64,000 nucleotides of DNA from PLanc-01 sp035342095 (lineage in GTDB: Bacteria > Planctomycetota > Phycisphaerae > Sedimentisphaerales > Anaerobacaceae), in the NCBI GenBank assembly GCA_035342095.1, contig DAOQWL010000004.1, positions 1 through 64,000 on the forward strand, read 5' to 3'. The translations under genes were made by a program, and so were the position numbers. A model generated the notes under the pieces. That model did no database searches. It was not told the origin of the DNA and saw nothing but the letters and a program-made list of their open reading frames with translations. Shown one piece after another: positions 31,170 through 41,279 of the stretch; within the stretch, counting starts at the first letter, position 1; the number at the start of each line of letters is the position of its first letter.

Positions 31170-34100
31170 ATGGGACGCTACGCATTCCTCACGGGTCTGA
31201 TCGTCGTCGGTTTGAATCTGAGCCTCGTTCTTGTGGCAAGCGGCCAGTCGAAGTACGCGGAAGCGAGGTTCACGAGCCCGCAGATTCTCATCTACGGCGA
31301 GGGAGGAACCGTTGAATACAACCAGGACTTTGTGTACAACACCACGTACGGCGACAGTTGGCGCATGGTCGGCTATGACGCCTACGTGTCGCTGACGTTC
31401 AACGTCCAGATGAAGCCTGAATCGGCGGCTCTCACCATAAGACATCTGAGCTCGGCGGACCCAGGCTGCCCCGGCGGCGGCTATTCTCCTGTCGATATCG
31501 TCCTCAACGGCACGACCATTGCGGGGAACTACGATCCCGCGGAGAATCACGGCGGGACCCATTTGTTTGTCACGGACGAGTGGGATATCGCCGAACACCT
31601 CCAGGCCGGCAGCAACACGGTCCGCATCTCGATCTGCGGTGACGCCTGCACCCACTACTGGATCAGTCATCTCCTGGTCGATTGGGTCGAAACCAGGGAA
31701 TACACGTTGAGGGTGACCGCGAACCCGTCGAATGGAGGCACCGTAACGCTGTCTCCAGACAGGGCGAAGTACTCATCCGGCGAGCAGGTCACTCTAATAG
31801 CAGTACCAGCCGAGGGATACGAATTCTCTCAGTGGTCGGGCAGCATTTCAAGTTCGGCCAACCCGGTAACGATTACGATGGATTCAGATAAGGCAATCAC
31901 GGCCGGTTTTGAACCAGGAGAAACGAAGGAACCACTCATAATCACTCTGACTGCAAAGTACAACGGAAAGTTTCTTGCTGGTATACCGGTTAGCAATGAG
32001 TACACTGCTTTCGTAGAATGGAATGAAGAGCCGGGAGTTGTGGAATTCTATGCAAATGACACTCTGATAGCGTCGGCGGCAGGCACAGCCAGCGGAGCTA
32101 CAGGTACCTTCAATATGGGGGCAGATTTTCCAGGTGCTTTTGGGTCTTCTGCGAACAGGGTACGTGTGCGAGCCAAGAACGGGGAAGGGTTCTTCTCGGA
32201 TGGGTATGAGAAGCCGGTGGTTGTCTTCCCACTGCCCAATGCGATTCTTAATCTCGTTCCTTGGTTCTCAGTGCAGACCACGGAGAATGAGGTCCACTTG
32301 GCGGTGGATATCGATTTCCCAAAGCCGCCATTCAAACAAGACATAACTCTGCCTGTCTTCGGTAAGTTCGGTGCCGAAATAGCCGCGAACGCGAGCTTTG
32401 ACTACACGGTGACCGACGGAGATTGGGAAGCAGCCTTTGGCCTTGGAGCGGAGGGGCAAAAGGGCAAGAGGGGCCGTCGCCCTCTGATTCCTGGGATCAC
32501 CCGATATCCCAAAATCAAGCTGTACATCGGCAACAAGGAGATATCCGGACACATCAAAGGTGGAGTCACTGGTACAGCCACAATAACGACGGGGATCACA
32601 TTGGACGAGGTCTTTGCATCAGCGGGGATCAGTGGCAAGTTTGAATTGACTAGATACAGCATCCTCGATATCATCGGTCCTGGCATTACTGCGGCGCTCT
32701 CCACAATACCTGGCCTGGAGCAGGCCCTGAAGAAGGTCTCAATCCTCATCTACGCAGAACCCGAGATTGAAGGCGCGGTGACGTTTGCCTTGGATCCGGC
32801 GTTCGCATTCAAGGAACTGGAGGCCGCTGGGGACATAGGCGTTGAGGCGGCCTATGAACCCGACTTGGGCATATGCAAGGCTCGCTTCTATGTGGGTGGC
32901 AAGCCCGGCGTTACTCTGCATATTCCACCACCACTGATCAAACAACTTCGGTTCAAGGCCTATGCGGGTGCAGAGTTCGAGTGGAAGCTCATTACGGTAG
33001 GCCCCTTCGAATACATTTTCGTCGATGTGACTTGTCCTGCCAAGCCCAAGGCTGAGGACAAGTTTGTTTCTCTTCGTATCCCGGCCCATGATTTGGCTGG
33101 CCTGCAGCTACATCCGGTCGATCGCTCGTACCTGAACGACGGCCTACCGAGGTTTGTCGGTCATGCATACCCTTCGCATGGAGCAGATTCCTTCCTCTCC
33201 CTACCGTCAGAAGCGCAGAATGGGTCCACCTTGAGGGTCTTCCAGGCCATGGTGCCAATGGACGCTGGTCAGACACAATCTCCGCAGAATGTCCAGCAGC
33301 AGGAGATGTCTCCTGCGCAAGTCGATCTAACCCTGATCGAGAATGTGTTCCCCGATTCAGAGCCCGCCCTGGCCGGACAAGGGCCCAATCTGATGCTGCT
33401 CTATGTATCCGACAACGGAGCCGCCGGAGATCTGCAGTGTACGGACATCAACTGGATGTGGTATGACGGTACGGAGTGGACCGAACCGGCGGCGATTGCG
33501 ACAGATACCCGTGCGGAGTTTGCGCCCAGGGTTGCCTTTGACGGCAATGGTGATGTGGTGGCCGTTTGGGAACGCATCAAGGACCCCAATTTCAACACTG
33601 TCGCCATCACAGCCATGGCCAGACAGATGGAGATCGTCTGGTCACAATGGGACACAGTCGCCCGACAGTGGAGGACACCGGTGGCGTTGACGGACAATGA
33701 GTGTCTGGACCATACACCGCTGGTCTGTGGTCCAATGGCCGACGGAAGCCTCCATGCTGTCTGGACGCAGAATGAGCAGAGTCTCCTGATGGGCGACTCG
33801 AACTCACCTGATACGTTGATGTGGTCAAGATGGGACCCGGCCTTGCACGCATGGAGTGATCCAATGGCCCTTCTGAGTCTGTCCTGTCGTCTGTCGCAAA
33901 GTCTGTCAGGCACAGGACTCGGCGCTGCTTATGTGTGGACTCAGGACATGGACGGCGACCTCAGCGATCCGAACGACCAAGAGGTCTTTATCTGTCATTG
34001 GGACGCGCAACTATGGGGCCCGGTTGTCAGGCTGACCGACAATACTGTGCCTGACCGGAATGTCCGGGCGGCGATGGCCGAGCCGAATGGTCTCTATCTG

Positions 34101-35846
34101 GTCTGGCAATGGGCTGGGGGCCTGGTCATGAGCCACAATCTCGCGGGTGCAACACTGGTTCGAGATGAGCCCCAAACGGGTGGCTTAGCGGACTACATGA
34201 TGACACTAGGCCCAAGTGGTAACATGGTGTTGCTCTGGGAAGACCAGAGTGAAACGGGCCCGGATGCCTTCTACTCTGTGTACGATCCTGTTTCCGATGG
34301 ATGGAGCAGAGACAATCGACTCTTTACAGATTCACCGTTGGAGAAGTCCTTTGCACCTGTCTGGGATGACGCGGGCAACCTCACTGTGGCTTTCAACCGT
34401 GTCCACGTCAGCAAGACCACCAAGACCGTGGCTCTCGACGATGGGAGCCTCGTCACCGTGGACAACGTTCCGACACCGGGTCGAGCAGATCTAAGCGTAT
34501 TGAAACGGAGACTGCGCAGAGACCTTGCATTCGAGGAAGGGGGTCTTTCTGCAGATGCGAGGGATTATCTGCCGGGCAGTGGGGTGACACTGCAAGCGAA
34601 GTTCCGCAATGTGGGCGACCTGAGCGCAAATGATGTGACTGTCGCATTCTATGATGGCGACCCATCAAATGGCGGCGAGGAGATCGGGCGAAAGACAGTA
34701 TCTGGATGGATGGACGGAGGTGCTGAACAGCAAATGGAAATGACGTGGTTGATACCGGGGCCACCTATGGTGCATGTCCTCCATGCGGTCATCGATCCGG
34801 ACCATCAAATCGATGATTCGGACAGAACCAACAATCAGTTCTCATTGAGTATCGGTGGCACTGATCTGGAAATTAGACTGATCGAAGCCATGGGGGAAGC
34901 AGATGGTTCGGCAACGATAATCGTTGAGGTGCGCAATATGGGCGCCCTCGGAGCGCCATCAAACACTCTTGTCCTCCGAGATACTGCCGAACCTGGTGTA
35001 GTCATCGTGACGAAGGTAGTCCCCGAGCTCGCGTCCGGCCAGGGAATCGAGATAATCCTCGACCTGCCTGTGGGGGTACTGCCGGCGGGAGATGTCTGTC
35101 TCACAGCGAAAGTCGATGACGCCAATCAGATAGACGATGTAGATCCCGGAGATAACCAAGTGATCTTCTCCATCTACGTCGCAGCGCACAGTTTCACTCC
35201 CGAGCCGAACAACGCGAGTGTGCCGGTTGCCCGCTGGCAGCTTGATGAAGGCACGGGGACTGTGGCCGGCGATTCGGCTGGCACCAATCCTGGTGTCGTG
35301 TACGGTGCGCAGTGGGTGGATGGGCAGATTGGCGGGGCACTGAACTTTGATGGGAAGAACGACTATGTGGATTGTGGAAACGCAGAGGTTCTCGCCCCCG
35401 AGAGGATGACCCTGGCTCTCTGGGTGTTCATCGAAGAGACGGCCTCGTATCAGTACATCCTCGGCAAGGCGACGAACCTGTCCCCCTCTCGGGACTACGC
35501 GCTGTTGACGACAGGCGATGGCAAGCTCGAGTTCTCCTTTGGCGAAAGCGTGTCGGCGCAGGTTCTCGTCCGGTCCAGTGAGGCTTTGCCCGTCGGGCAA
35601 TGGGTGCACATGGCGGCCACACGCGACGGGAGCGTCGCGTCACTGTACGTGAACGGACGACTCGAACGCTTGTTGGCGTACACCTTCGACGTGACCGACA
35701 AAGGATACGGGCTCCGGATCGGGTCGATCGGATCAAAGGACGGCTGGGCCGGGTTCTTCAAGGGCATGATCGACGACGTTTGCATCTATGATGAGGCTCT
35801 GTCGGCCGACGAGATTCAGGTATTGCACGAGGATGCGTCGCCCTGA
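31170..35846 (+). CDS. Very large secreted multidomain protein (InlB-B-type repeat, CARDB, LamG)
   Basis: 1558 residues from an ATG eight bases after GGAGG. Signal peptide MGRYAFLTGLIVVGLNLSLVLVASGQ. Order: a sandwich domain (to about 170); a divergent InlB B-repeat-like module (YTLRVTANPSNGGTVTLSPD, YEFSQWSGSISSSANPVTIT); a long unrecognised region (about 250-660). WD/sialidase-like stretches follow (YDGTEWTEPAAIATDTRAEF, WDTVARQWRTPVALTDNECL), then two CARDB-like adhesion domains (about 1110-1340: LQAKFRNVGDLSANDVTVAF and TIIVEVRNMGALGAPSNTLV). A C-terminal LamG domain ends it (VARWQLDEGTGTVAGDSAGT, LNFDGKNDYVDCG). The stretch from about 31700 to 34900 is AT-richer than both ends, as if the middle was acquired separately. 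Likely a surface adhesin or binding protein. Confidence 0.85.
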   Translation: MGRYAFLTGLIVVGLNLSLVLVASGQSKYAEARFTSPQILIYGEGGTVEYNQDFVYNTTYGDSWRMVGYDAYVSLTFNVQMKPESAALTIRHLSSADPGCPGGGYSPVDIVLNGTTIAGNYDPAENHGGTHLFVTDEWDIAEHLQAGSNTVRISICGDACTHYWISHLLVDWVETREYTLRVTANPSNGGTVTLSPDRAKYSSGEQVTLIAVPAEGYEFSQWSGSISSSANPVTITMDSDKAITAGFEPGETKEPLIITLTAKYNGKFLAGIPVSNEYTAFVEWNEEPGVVEFYANDTLIASAAGTASGATGTFNMGADFPGAFGSSANRVRVRAKNGEGFFSDGYEKPVVVFPLPNAILNLVPWFSVQTTENEVHLAVDIDFPKPPFKQDITLPVFGKFGAEIAANASFDYTVTDGDWEAAFGLGAEGQKGKRGRRPLIPGITRYPKIKLYIGNKEISGHIKGGVTGTATITTGITLDEVFASAGISGKFELTRYSILDIIGPGITAALSTIPGLEQALKKVSILIYAEPEIEGAVTFALDPAFAFKELEAAGDIGVEAAYEPDLGICKARFYVGGKPGVTLHIPPPLIKQLRFKAYAGAEFEWKLITVGPFEYIFVDVTCPAKPKAEDKFVSLRIPAHDLAGLQLHPVDRSYLNDGLPRFVGHAYPSHGADSFLSLPSEAQNGSTLRVFQAMVPMDAGQTQSPQNVQQQEMSPAQVDLTLIENVFPDSEPALAGQGPNLMLLYVSDNGAAGDLQCTDINWMWYDGTEWTEPAAIATDTRAEFAPRVAFDGNGDVVAVWERIKDPNFNTVAITAMARQMEIVWSQWDTVARQWRTPVALTDNECLDHTPLVCGPMADGSLHAVWTQNEQSLLMGDSNSPDTLMWSRWDPALHAWSDPMALLSLSCRLSQSLSGTGLGAAYVWTQDMDGDLSDPNDQEVFICHWDAQLWGPVVRLTDNTVPDRNVRAAMAEPNGLYLVWQWAGGLVMSHNLAGATLVRDEPQTGGLADYMMTLGPSGNMVLLWEDQSETGPDAFYSVYDPVSDGWSRDNRLFTDSPLEKSFAPVWDDAGNLTVAFNRVHVSKTTKTVALDDGSLVTVDNVPTPGRADLSVLKRRLRRDLAFEEGGLSADARDYLPGSGVTLQAKFRNVGDLSANDVTVAFYDGDPSNGGEEIGRKTVSGWMDGGAEQQMEMTWLIPGPPMVHVLHAVIDPDHQIDDSDRTNNQFSLSIGGTDLEIRLIEAMGEADGSATIIVEVRNMGALGAPSNTLVLRDTAEPGVVIVTKVVPELASGQGIEIILDLPVGVLPAGDVCLTAKVDDANQIDDVDPGDNQVIFSIYVAAHSFTPEPNNASVPVARWQLDEGTGTVAGDSAGTNPGVVYGAQWVDGQIGGALNFDGKNDYVDCGNAEVLAPERMTLALWVFIEETASYQYILGKATNLSPSRDYALLTTGDGKLEFSFGESVSAQVLVRSSEALPVGQWVHMAATRDGSVASLYVNGRLERLLAYTFDVTDKGYGLRIGSIGSKDGWAGFFKGMIDDVCIYDEALSADEIQVLHEDASP

Positions 35847-35864
35847 CGGACTGCTGACGGAGCC

Positions 35865-35893
35865 TTTACTTCAATCCCTCAATCGGGTACAAT
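35865..35893 (+). promoter_or_regulatory. Promoter of the ior-paaK-dct operon
   Basis: TTTACT (35865-35870), 17-base spacer, TACAAT (35888-35893). It lies between the stop of the large secreted gene and iorA. Confidence 0.55.
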
Positions 35894-35962
35894 GGCTGTT
35901 CTTAATTGATCTAGGTGGATAGTCCGATATCCTGCACAAGTGGTTTGTCTTGGGAGAACAGG

Positions 35963-37720
35963 TTGAGGAGATTGCTCAGTGCCAATGAGGCCATCGCACG
36001 CGGCGCTTACGAGTCGGGCGTGACCGTGGCGACAGGCTATCCAGGCACCCCGTCGACGGAAATCCTGGAGAATGTGGTTCAGTACAAGGGCGACATCTAC
36101 TGTGAGTGGTCGCCGAACGAGAAGGTGGCGTTCGAGGTCGCGGCGGCGGCGGCTTGTGCCGGGGCGCGGTCCATCGTCACGATGAAACATGTCGGGCTCA
36201 ACGTCGCGGCCGACCCGCTCATGACGCTCAGCTACATCGGGGTCGAAGGGGGCATGGTCATCGTCGTCGCCGACGACCCGGGCATGCACTCCTCGCAGAA
36301 CGAGCAGGACACGCGGCACTACGCCCGCTTCGCGAAGATCCCGCTCTTTGAGCCCTCCGACAGTCAGGAGGCGAAGGACTTCGTCGGGTTGGCGATTCGG
36401 GTCTCCGAGGAGTTCAAGACGCCGGTGATTCTGCGGACGACCACGCGGGTCAGCCACTCTCGCAGCCTGGTCGAGCTGGGGGAACGGACCGCGAATCCCA
36501 AGACGATCGGCCTGGAGAAGAACCCGCCGCGGTTCGTGCCGGTTCCGCTGTGGGGTCGGCCGATGCGACGCAAGGTCGAGGAGCGGCTCACGCAGTTGAA
36601 GCAGGTTGCGGCGGCTTCCCCGGTCAATCGCGTCGAATGGCGGGACCGCTCGCTCGGGATCGTGACGCACAGCATCGCGTATCAGTACGTTCGCGAGGTC
36701 TGGCCGGAGGCGTCCGTGCTCAAGCTGGGCATGGCGTATCCCTTCCCGGACGCGCTTTTCAGCGAATTCGCGGCGGGCGTCGAGAAGCTGCTCGTCGTCG
36801 AGGAATTGGACGATTTCCTCCAGGAGCACATCAAGGCACTGGGCATTCGCTGCGTGGGACGCGAGTTCGTGCCCGGCATCGGCGAGCTGTCCGTCACGGT
36901 GTTGCAGCAGAGTCGTGCAGCGATGGAAGGGCGTCAGCTTGCCCCGATCCCGGCGCCGAAGTACGCGGAGGAGCTTCCCGCTCGACCTCCGGTCCTGTGT
37001 CCCGGCTGCCCCCATCGCGGGATTTTCCACGCGTTGGGCAAGCACGACGTGATCGTCACCGGGGACATCGGCTGTTACAGCCTGGGCACGTTCAAGCCGC
37101 TGAACCGCCTGGACATCATCCTGTGCATGGGCGGCGGCGTCTCGATGGCCCATGGCCTGGACAAGGCAGGCGATCCGCGAACCGTGGTCGGCATCGTGGG
37201 CGACTCGACCTTCTTCCACTCGGGCATCACCGGCCTGCTGGACATCGCCTACAACAAAGGCTGTTCGACGATCATCGTGGTGGACAACCGCACGACCGCC
37301 ATGACGGGACACCAGGAGAATCCGGGCACCGGCCTGACGCTGATGGGCGAGAGCACCGTCGCGGCGTCGATCGAGCAGATCGGACGGGCCTGCGGCATCC
37401 AGCGGGTCCGGACGGTGAACCCCTATGACAGCAAGCAGACGGAAAAGGTGATTGCCGAGGAGATCCACGCCAAGGAACCCTCGCTGGTCGTCTCCCGAGC
37501 GCCGTGTCCGCTGAGGGAGCACAAGCGGGTCGGACCCGTTCGACGGATCGATCCGGAGAAGTGCAAAGCCTGCAAGGCGTGTCTGAAACTGGGCTGTCCG
37601 GCCATTGACGGCGCGGGCGCCAAGCCGCGAATCGACGGGTTCCTGTGCAACGGGTGCAGCCTGTGCGAGCAGGTCTGCCGATTCGGAGCGATCACGACCA
37701 CGCAGGAGGACGCGAAATGA
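35963..37720 (+). CDS. iorA: Indolepyruvate:ferredoxin oxidoreductase, alpha subunit
   Basis: 585 residues from a TTG six bases after GGGAG, which places RRLLSANEAIARGAYESGV at the N-terminus as in the family. The frame also runs 16 codons upstream to a GTG without a ribosome site. IorA oxidatively decarboxylates arylpyruvates (indole-, phenyl-, hydroxyphenylpyruvate) to aryl-acetyl-CoA, reducing ferredoxin. Seen: GYPGTPSTEILE (pyrimidine-binding domain), KHVGLNVAADPLMTL, LCPGCPHRGIFHAL, the thiamine-diphosphate region GDIGCYSLGTFKP...GIVGDSTFFHSG and two 4Fe-4S motifs at the end (CKACKACLKLGC and CNGCSLCEQVC). First gene of a six-gene operon. Confidence 0.95.
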   Translation: MRRLLSANEAIARGAYESGVTVATGYPGTPSTEILENVVQYKGDIYCEWSPNEKVAFEVAAAAACAGARSIVTMKHVGLNVAADPLMTLSYIGVEGGMVIVVADDPGMHSSQNEQDTRHYARFAKIPLFEPSDSQEAKDFVGLAIRVSEEFKTPVILRTTTRVSHSRSLVELGERTANPKTIGLEKNPPRFVPVPLWGRPMRRKVEERLTQLKQVAAASPVNRVEWRDRSLGIVTHSIAYQYVREVWPEASVLKLGMAYPFPDALFSEFAAGVEKLLVVEELDDFLQEHIKALGIRCVGREFVPGIGELSVTVLQQSRAAMEGRQLAPIPAPKYAEELPARPPVLCPGCPHRGIFHALGKHDVIVTGDIGCYSLGTFKPLNRLDIILCMGGGVSMAHGLDKAGDPRTVVGIVGDSTFFHSGITGLLDIAYNKGCSTIIVVDNRTTAMTGHQENPGTGLTLMGESTVAASIEQIGRACGIQRVRTVNPYDSKQTEKVIAEEIHAKEPSLVVSRAPCPLREHKRVGPVRRIDPEKCKACKACLKLGCPAIDGAGAKPRIDGFLCNGCSLCEQVCRFGAITTTQEDAK

Positions 37721-38301
37721 GCAACACAGAGACAACGAGCGTGGTCCTGGTCGGCGTCGGCGGCCAGGGAATCCTCCTGGCCAGCGAGATTATCGCTCAG
37801 ACCGCGATGGTGGCTGGCTTCGACGTCAAGACGAATGAGGTTCACGGCATGGCGCAGCGCGGCGGATCAGTCGTCGCGCAGATTCGCTACGGACGCGAGG
37901 TGCATAGTCCGCTGGTGAGCAAGGGCACGGCCAGCGTACTGGGGGCTCTGGAGCGGATCGAAGCCTTACGGTACGCGGACTTTCTCGCGCCGGGCGGCCT
38001 GGTCGTCGTCAATAGCCAGGTGATTACGCCGGTGACGGTCTCGATGGGGGCCGCACGGTATCCGGATGACGCCGAGGCGAAACTGCGAGACCAGTTCGAC
38101 CGGCTGATCTATGTGGACGCAGGGGCGAAAGCGATCGAGCTGGGCAACATTCGCGTGGCGAACGTGATCCTGCTCGGGGCTCTGTCCACCGGTCTGGATC
38201 TTCCGCTCGACGCCTGGCGAACCGGCGTCGCGAACTGCGTGAAACCGCAATACAGAGACTTGAACGTGCAGGCGTTCGAGGTCGGGAGGAATCTGGCATG
38301 A
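37717..38301 (+). CDS. iorB: Indolepyruvate:ferredoxin oxidoreductase, beta subunit
   Basis: 194 residues. Its ATG overlaps the iorA stop (ATGA, 37717-37720), which selects it over the longer frame. Gamma/beta POR-type domain: VVLVGVGGQGILLASEIIAQ, KTNEVHGMAQRGGSVVAQIR and GLVVVNSQVITPV. It forms the heterodimer (alpha2beta2) with IorA. Standard length for the family. Confidence 0.95.
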   Translation: MSNTETTSVVLVGVGGQGILLASEIIAQTAMVAGFDVKTNEVHGMAQRGGSVVAQIRYGREVHSPLVSKGTASVLGALERIEALRYADFLAPGGLVVVNSQVITPVTVSMGAARYPDDAEAKLRDQFDRLIYVDAGAKAIELGNIRVANVILLGALSTGLDLPLDAWRTGVANCVKPQYRDLNVQAFEVGRNLA

Positions 38302-39584
38302 GCGCGTTCTTTCAGGAGGCGCTGGAAACTGCATCCCTGGACGAGATCCGTTCTCTCCAGACGAGCCGGCTCAAGAAGATGGTCCGGCATGTGTACGAGC
38401 ATAACGAGGTTTATCGCGAGCGTCTAAAGGCGCGTGGCGTCGGACCCGAGGGGGTGCAGTCGCTCGACGACCTTCGCAAGCTGCCCCTGATGGACAAGGA
38501 GCTGCTGCGGGAAACCTATCCGATGAAGCTCCTTTGCGTGCCGACCACAGAGATCATCGAGATGCACATGTCGAGCGGCTCGACGGGCACCCCGATCGTC
38601 ATGCCCTATACGAGAGCGGATTTGCAGCAGTGGGCGGAGTGCATGGCTCGCTGCTATTTCATGGCGGGCGCCCGGGCGAGCGACCCGGTTCAGATCACGC
38701 CGTCGTTCGGCCTGTTCAACGGCGGGTTCGGCATGTACCACGGCGCCAGGGCGGCGGGGCTGTTCATCATCCCCACCGGCGCGGGCAACACGCCGAGACA
38801 GATCCGCCTGGCCCAGGACTTCGGCACTCGCGTCGTCACGGGCGTCGTCAGCTACGGAATCCGGATCATGGAGGTCCTGCAGGAGATGTCCGAGACGCTG
38901 CCCAAGCTCCAGATCGGCATCTTCGGCGCCGAGGTCTTCTCGGACTCGATGAAACAGAAGATGAGATCCGGCCTGGGCATCGATGTGTTCGACATCTACG
39001 GCATGACCGAAACCGGCGGCGTCGGCACGCTGGGCCAGGATTGCCCGGCCCACAACGGCATCCACGTCTGGGAAGATCACTACGTCCTGGAGGTGCTGGA
39101 GCCCAAGAGCGAGACGCCGGTCGCCGACGGGCAAGAGGGCGAGCTGGTGGTGACCTCGCTGACGCGGGAGGCGCTGCCGGCGATTCGTTTCCGCACGGGC
39201 GACCTGACGCGGGTCCTGAGCCGGGACAGGTGCGCGTGCGGACGCACCCACGTTCGCATCGCGCCGATCACCGGGCGCGTGGACGACATGCTCATCGTCA
39301 AGGGGGTCAATTTCTTCCCGAAGCAGATCGAGCAGGCTTTGATGCAGATCCCCGGCGTCGGCTCCAACTACCAGATCATCCTCGAAGACGTCGACGGCGT
39401 GCGGGACGTCACCGTCAACGTCGAGGCCGAACCCCGGGTGACCGGCTTCACGGTGGAGAAGGTGCTGAAAGAGGCCTTGGGCTTCAGTCCCAAGGGCGAC
39501 GTGTTCGCCATCGGCGCGCTGCCGCGCCAGCAGGGCAAGGCCCAGCGCGTTTTCCGCAGAGACAAGGATGGGAACCTGACGTAA
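38298..39584 (+). CDS. paaK: Phenylacetate-CoA ligase family protein
   Basis: 428 residues, ATGA overlap with iorB. AMP-forming ligase: MSSGSTGTPIVMPYT (P-loop), FGAEVFSDSMKQKM, FDIYGMTETGG, IRFRTGDLTRVL, CACGRTHVRI (paired Cys typical of PaaK) and MLIVKGVNFFPKQIEQAL. PaaK activates phenylacetate with ATP and CoA. Next to IOR it can work on the same aryl-acetyl-CoA. It could hydrolyse it in reverse to gain ATP in fermentation, or activate aryl acetates brought in by the TRAP system so IOR can carboxylate them. Direction cannot be read from sequence. Confidence 0.92.
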   Translation: MSAFFQEALETASLDEIRSLQTSRLKKMVRHVYEHNEVYRERLKARGVGPEGVQSLDDLRKLPLMDKELLRETYPMKLLCVPTTEIIEMHMSSGSTGTPIVMPYTRADLQQWAECMARCYFMAGARASDPVQITPSFGLFNGGFGMYHGARAAGLFIIPTGAGNTPRQIRLAQDFGTRVVTGVVSYGIRIMEVLQEMSETLPKLQIGIFGAEVFSDSMKQKMRSGLGIDVFDIYGMTETGGVGTLGQDCPAHNGIHVWEDHYVLEVLEPKSETPVADGQEGELVVTSLTREALPAIRFRTGDLTRVLSRDRCACGRTHVRIAPITGRVDDMLIVKGVNFFPKQIEQALMQIPGVGSNYQIILEDVDGVRDVTVNVEAEPRVTGFTVEKVLKEALGFSPKGDVFAIGALPRQQGKAQRVFRRDKDGNLT

Positions 39585-39636
39585 GCGGGTCCCCCACAGA
39601 TAGGATCAACCCTGTATCCAGAAAGGGGAGAGAGCC

Positions 39637-40680
39637 ATGAACAAGCATGTGATTGCGGTGGTGGTTGCGGCGGCAGTGCTGGCGATCCTTGCGTCCGGCT
39701 GCGGCAAGAAGGCCGGCCAGGAGGGCGGTCCGAGTCAGGCGAAGGCCATCAAGCTGACGTACGCGAACTTCCCTCCGGCCCCGACGTTCCCCTGCGTGCA
39801 GATGGAGCGATGGAAGCAAGAGGTGGAGAAACGCACCCACGGCAAGGTCGCAGTCGAGACCTATCCCGGTGAAACGCTGCTGGCTGCGAAGGACATCATG
39901 GACGGCGTCATCGGGGGCCAGGCGGATATCGGCTGTCTGTGCATGGCCTATCAGCCCGGGCGGTTCGCGGTCACCAACGCGACCTCGCTGCCCCTGGGGA
40001 TTCCCAATGCCAAGGTGGGAAGCCAGGTCCTCTGGGACGTGTACACCAAGTACAAGCCGGAAGAGTTCAAGGACGTGAAGGTCCTGACCATGTTCGCCTG
40101 CGCCCCGTCGAACATCATGTCGAGAAAGCCGATTCGCACGCTGGCCGACGTCAAAGGACAGGACCTGAGAGCCAGCGGCGGCGCCGCGGAGATCCTCAAG
40201 GCCTGGGGCGCCAATCAGGTCGGCATGCCGATGAGCGACGCGCCCGAGGCCCTGCTGAAGGGGACCGTGCAGGGTCTGTTCTCCTCCGTCGAAGTGATGA
40301 AGGACTTCAAGTTCGCGGAGCAGTGCAAGTTCGTCACGCTCACCGACACGGTGATCTATCCCTTCGCGGTCGTGATGAACAAGGCCAAGTGGGACAGCCT
40401 GCCGCAGGATGTCCAGAAGGTCATGGACGATCTGGCTGTGGAGCAGTGCCTCTGGACCGGCGAATACATGGACAAACACTGCGCCGAATCGCTCGAATGG
40501 TCGAAGACGGATCAGCAGGTCGAAGTGATCTCGCTGTCGGCGGAAGAGAAAGCACAATGGGACAAGGCCCTGGAGCCGATGACCGCCGCCTGGATCGAGG
40601 CCAACACCCAGAAGGGTCTGCCTGCGGCTCAGATCGTCGCGGACATCAAGGCCTCCATTGCGGCCCACCGGGACAAGTAG
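39637..40680 (+). CDS. dctP: TRAP transporter solute-binding lipoprotein (DctP family)
   Basis: 347 residues. Lipoprotein signal MNKHVIAVVVAAAVLAILASGCGKK with lipobox ASGC. DctP features: LTYANFPPAPTFPCVQMERW, FKDVKVLTMFACAPSNIMSR, IRTLADVKGQDLRASGGAAE (with the conserved Arg that binds a carboxylate) and MSDAPEALLKGTVQGLFSSV. A binding protein for an organic acid; the operon suggests an aryl acid. Ribosome site GGGGAG. Confidence 0.93.
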   Translation: MNKHVIAVVVAAAVLAILASGCGKKAGQEGGPSQAKAIKLTYANFPPAPTFPCVQMERWKQEVEKRTHGKVAVETYPGETLLAAKDIMDGVIGGQADIGCLCMAYQPGRFAVTNATSLPLGIPNAKVGSQVLWDVYTKYKPEEFKDVKVLTMFACAPSNIMSRKPIRTLADVKGQDLRASGGAAEILKAWGANQVGMPMSDAPEALLKGTVQGLFSSVEVMKDFKFAEQCKFVTLTDTVIYPFAVVMNKAKWDSLPQDVQKVMDDLAVEQCLWTGEYMDKHCAESLEWSKTDQQVEVISLSAEEKAQWDKALEPMTAAWIEANTQKGLPAAQIVADIKASIAAHRDK

Positions 40681-40763
40681 TCTCTGAACCCGGCCGTCGT
40701 GCCGCGGGGAATCGCTGCGCAGAACGCGCGGCGACGCACATTGCGACAAAGGAAGGAAGACCG

Positions 40764-41279
40764 ATGATCGAGTTCCTCGGCAGACTGGAGGGCTTTCTGC
40801 AGAAGGCGCTGCTGGCGGCGGGCGCCCTGTTTCTGCTGGTCATGGTCGGTCTGACCAGCCTGGACATCGGCGTACGCATCTTCGCATCGCCTATTCCGGG
40901 GGTCTACGAGCTGATGGGGTACTTCGGCGCCTTGGTTGTCGCCTGCTCGCTCGCGTATACGCAACGCCGCAAGGACCACATCGCGGTGGACATCCTCGTC
41001 GTGCACTACCCCAAGGTCGTGCAGCGAGCCATCGAGAGCGTCAATCGAGCCGCGTGCATGCTCTTCAGCGGGCTGGCCGCCTGGCAGATCGGAAAGCTGG
41101 CCACCACCTTGATGAAGACCGGCGAACTGACCGAGACCTTGCGGATTGTCTACTACCCCTTCGCCTACGGGGTCGCCGCCGGGTTCGGCCTGCTGGCCGT
41201 GGTGTTCCTGGCGGAACTGATCCGCGGTCTTGCCCCGGTCCGTGCGGAGACCGAATCGGAACAGGAGCAGCCGGTATGA
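40764..41279 (+). CDS. dctQ: TRAP transporter small membrane subunit (DctQ family)
   Basis: 171 residues from an ATG preceded by GGAAGGA. Four TM helices: LLAAGALFLLVMVGLTSLDI, VYELMGYFGALVVACSLAYT, AACMLFSGLAAWQIGKLA and AYGVAAGFGLLAVVFLAELI. The family signature QRRKDHIAVDILV lies between helices 2 and 3. Its stop overlaps the dctM start (ATGA). Confidence 0.92.
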   Translation: MIEFLGRLEGFLQKALLAAGALFLLVMVGLTSLDIGVRIFASPIPGVYELMGYFGALVVACSLAYTQRRKDHIAVDILVVHYPKVVQRAIESVNRAACMLFSGLAAWQIGKLATTLMKTGELTETLRIVYYPFAYGVAAGFGLLAVVFLAELIRGLAPVRAETESEQEQPV

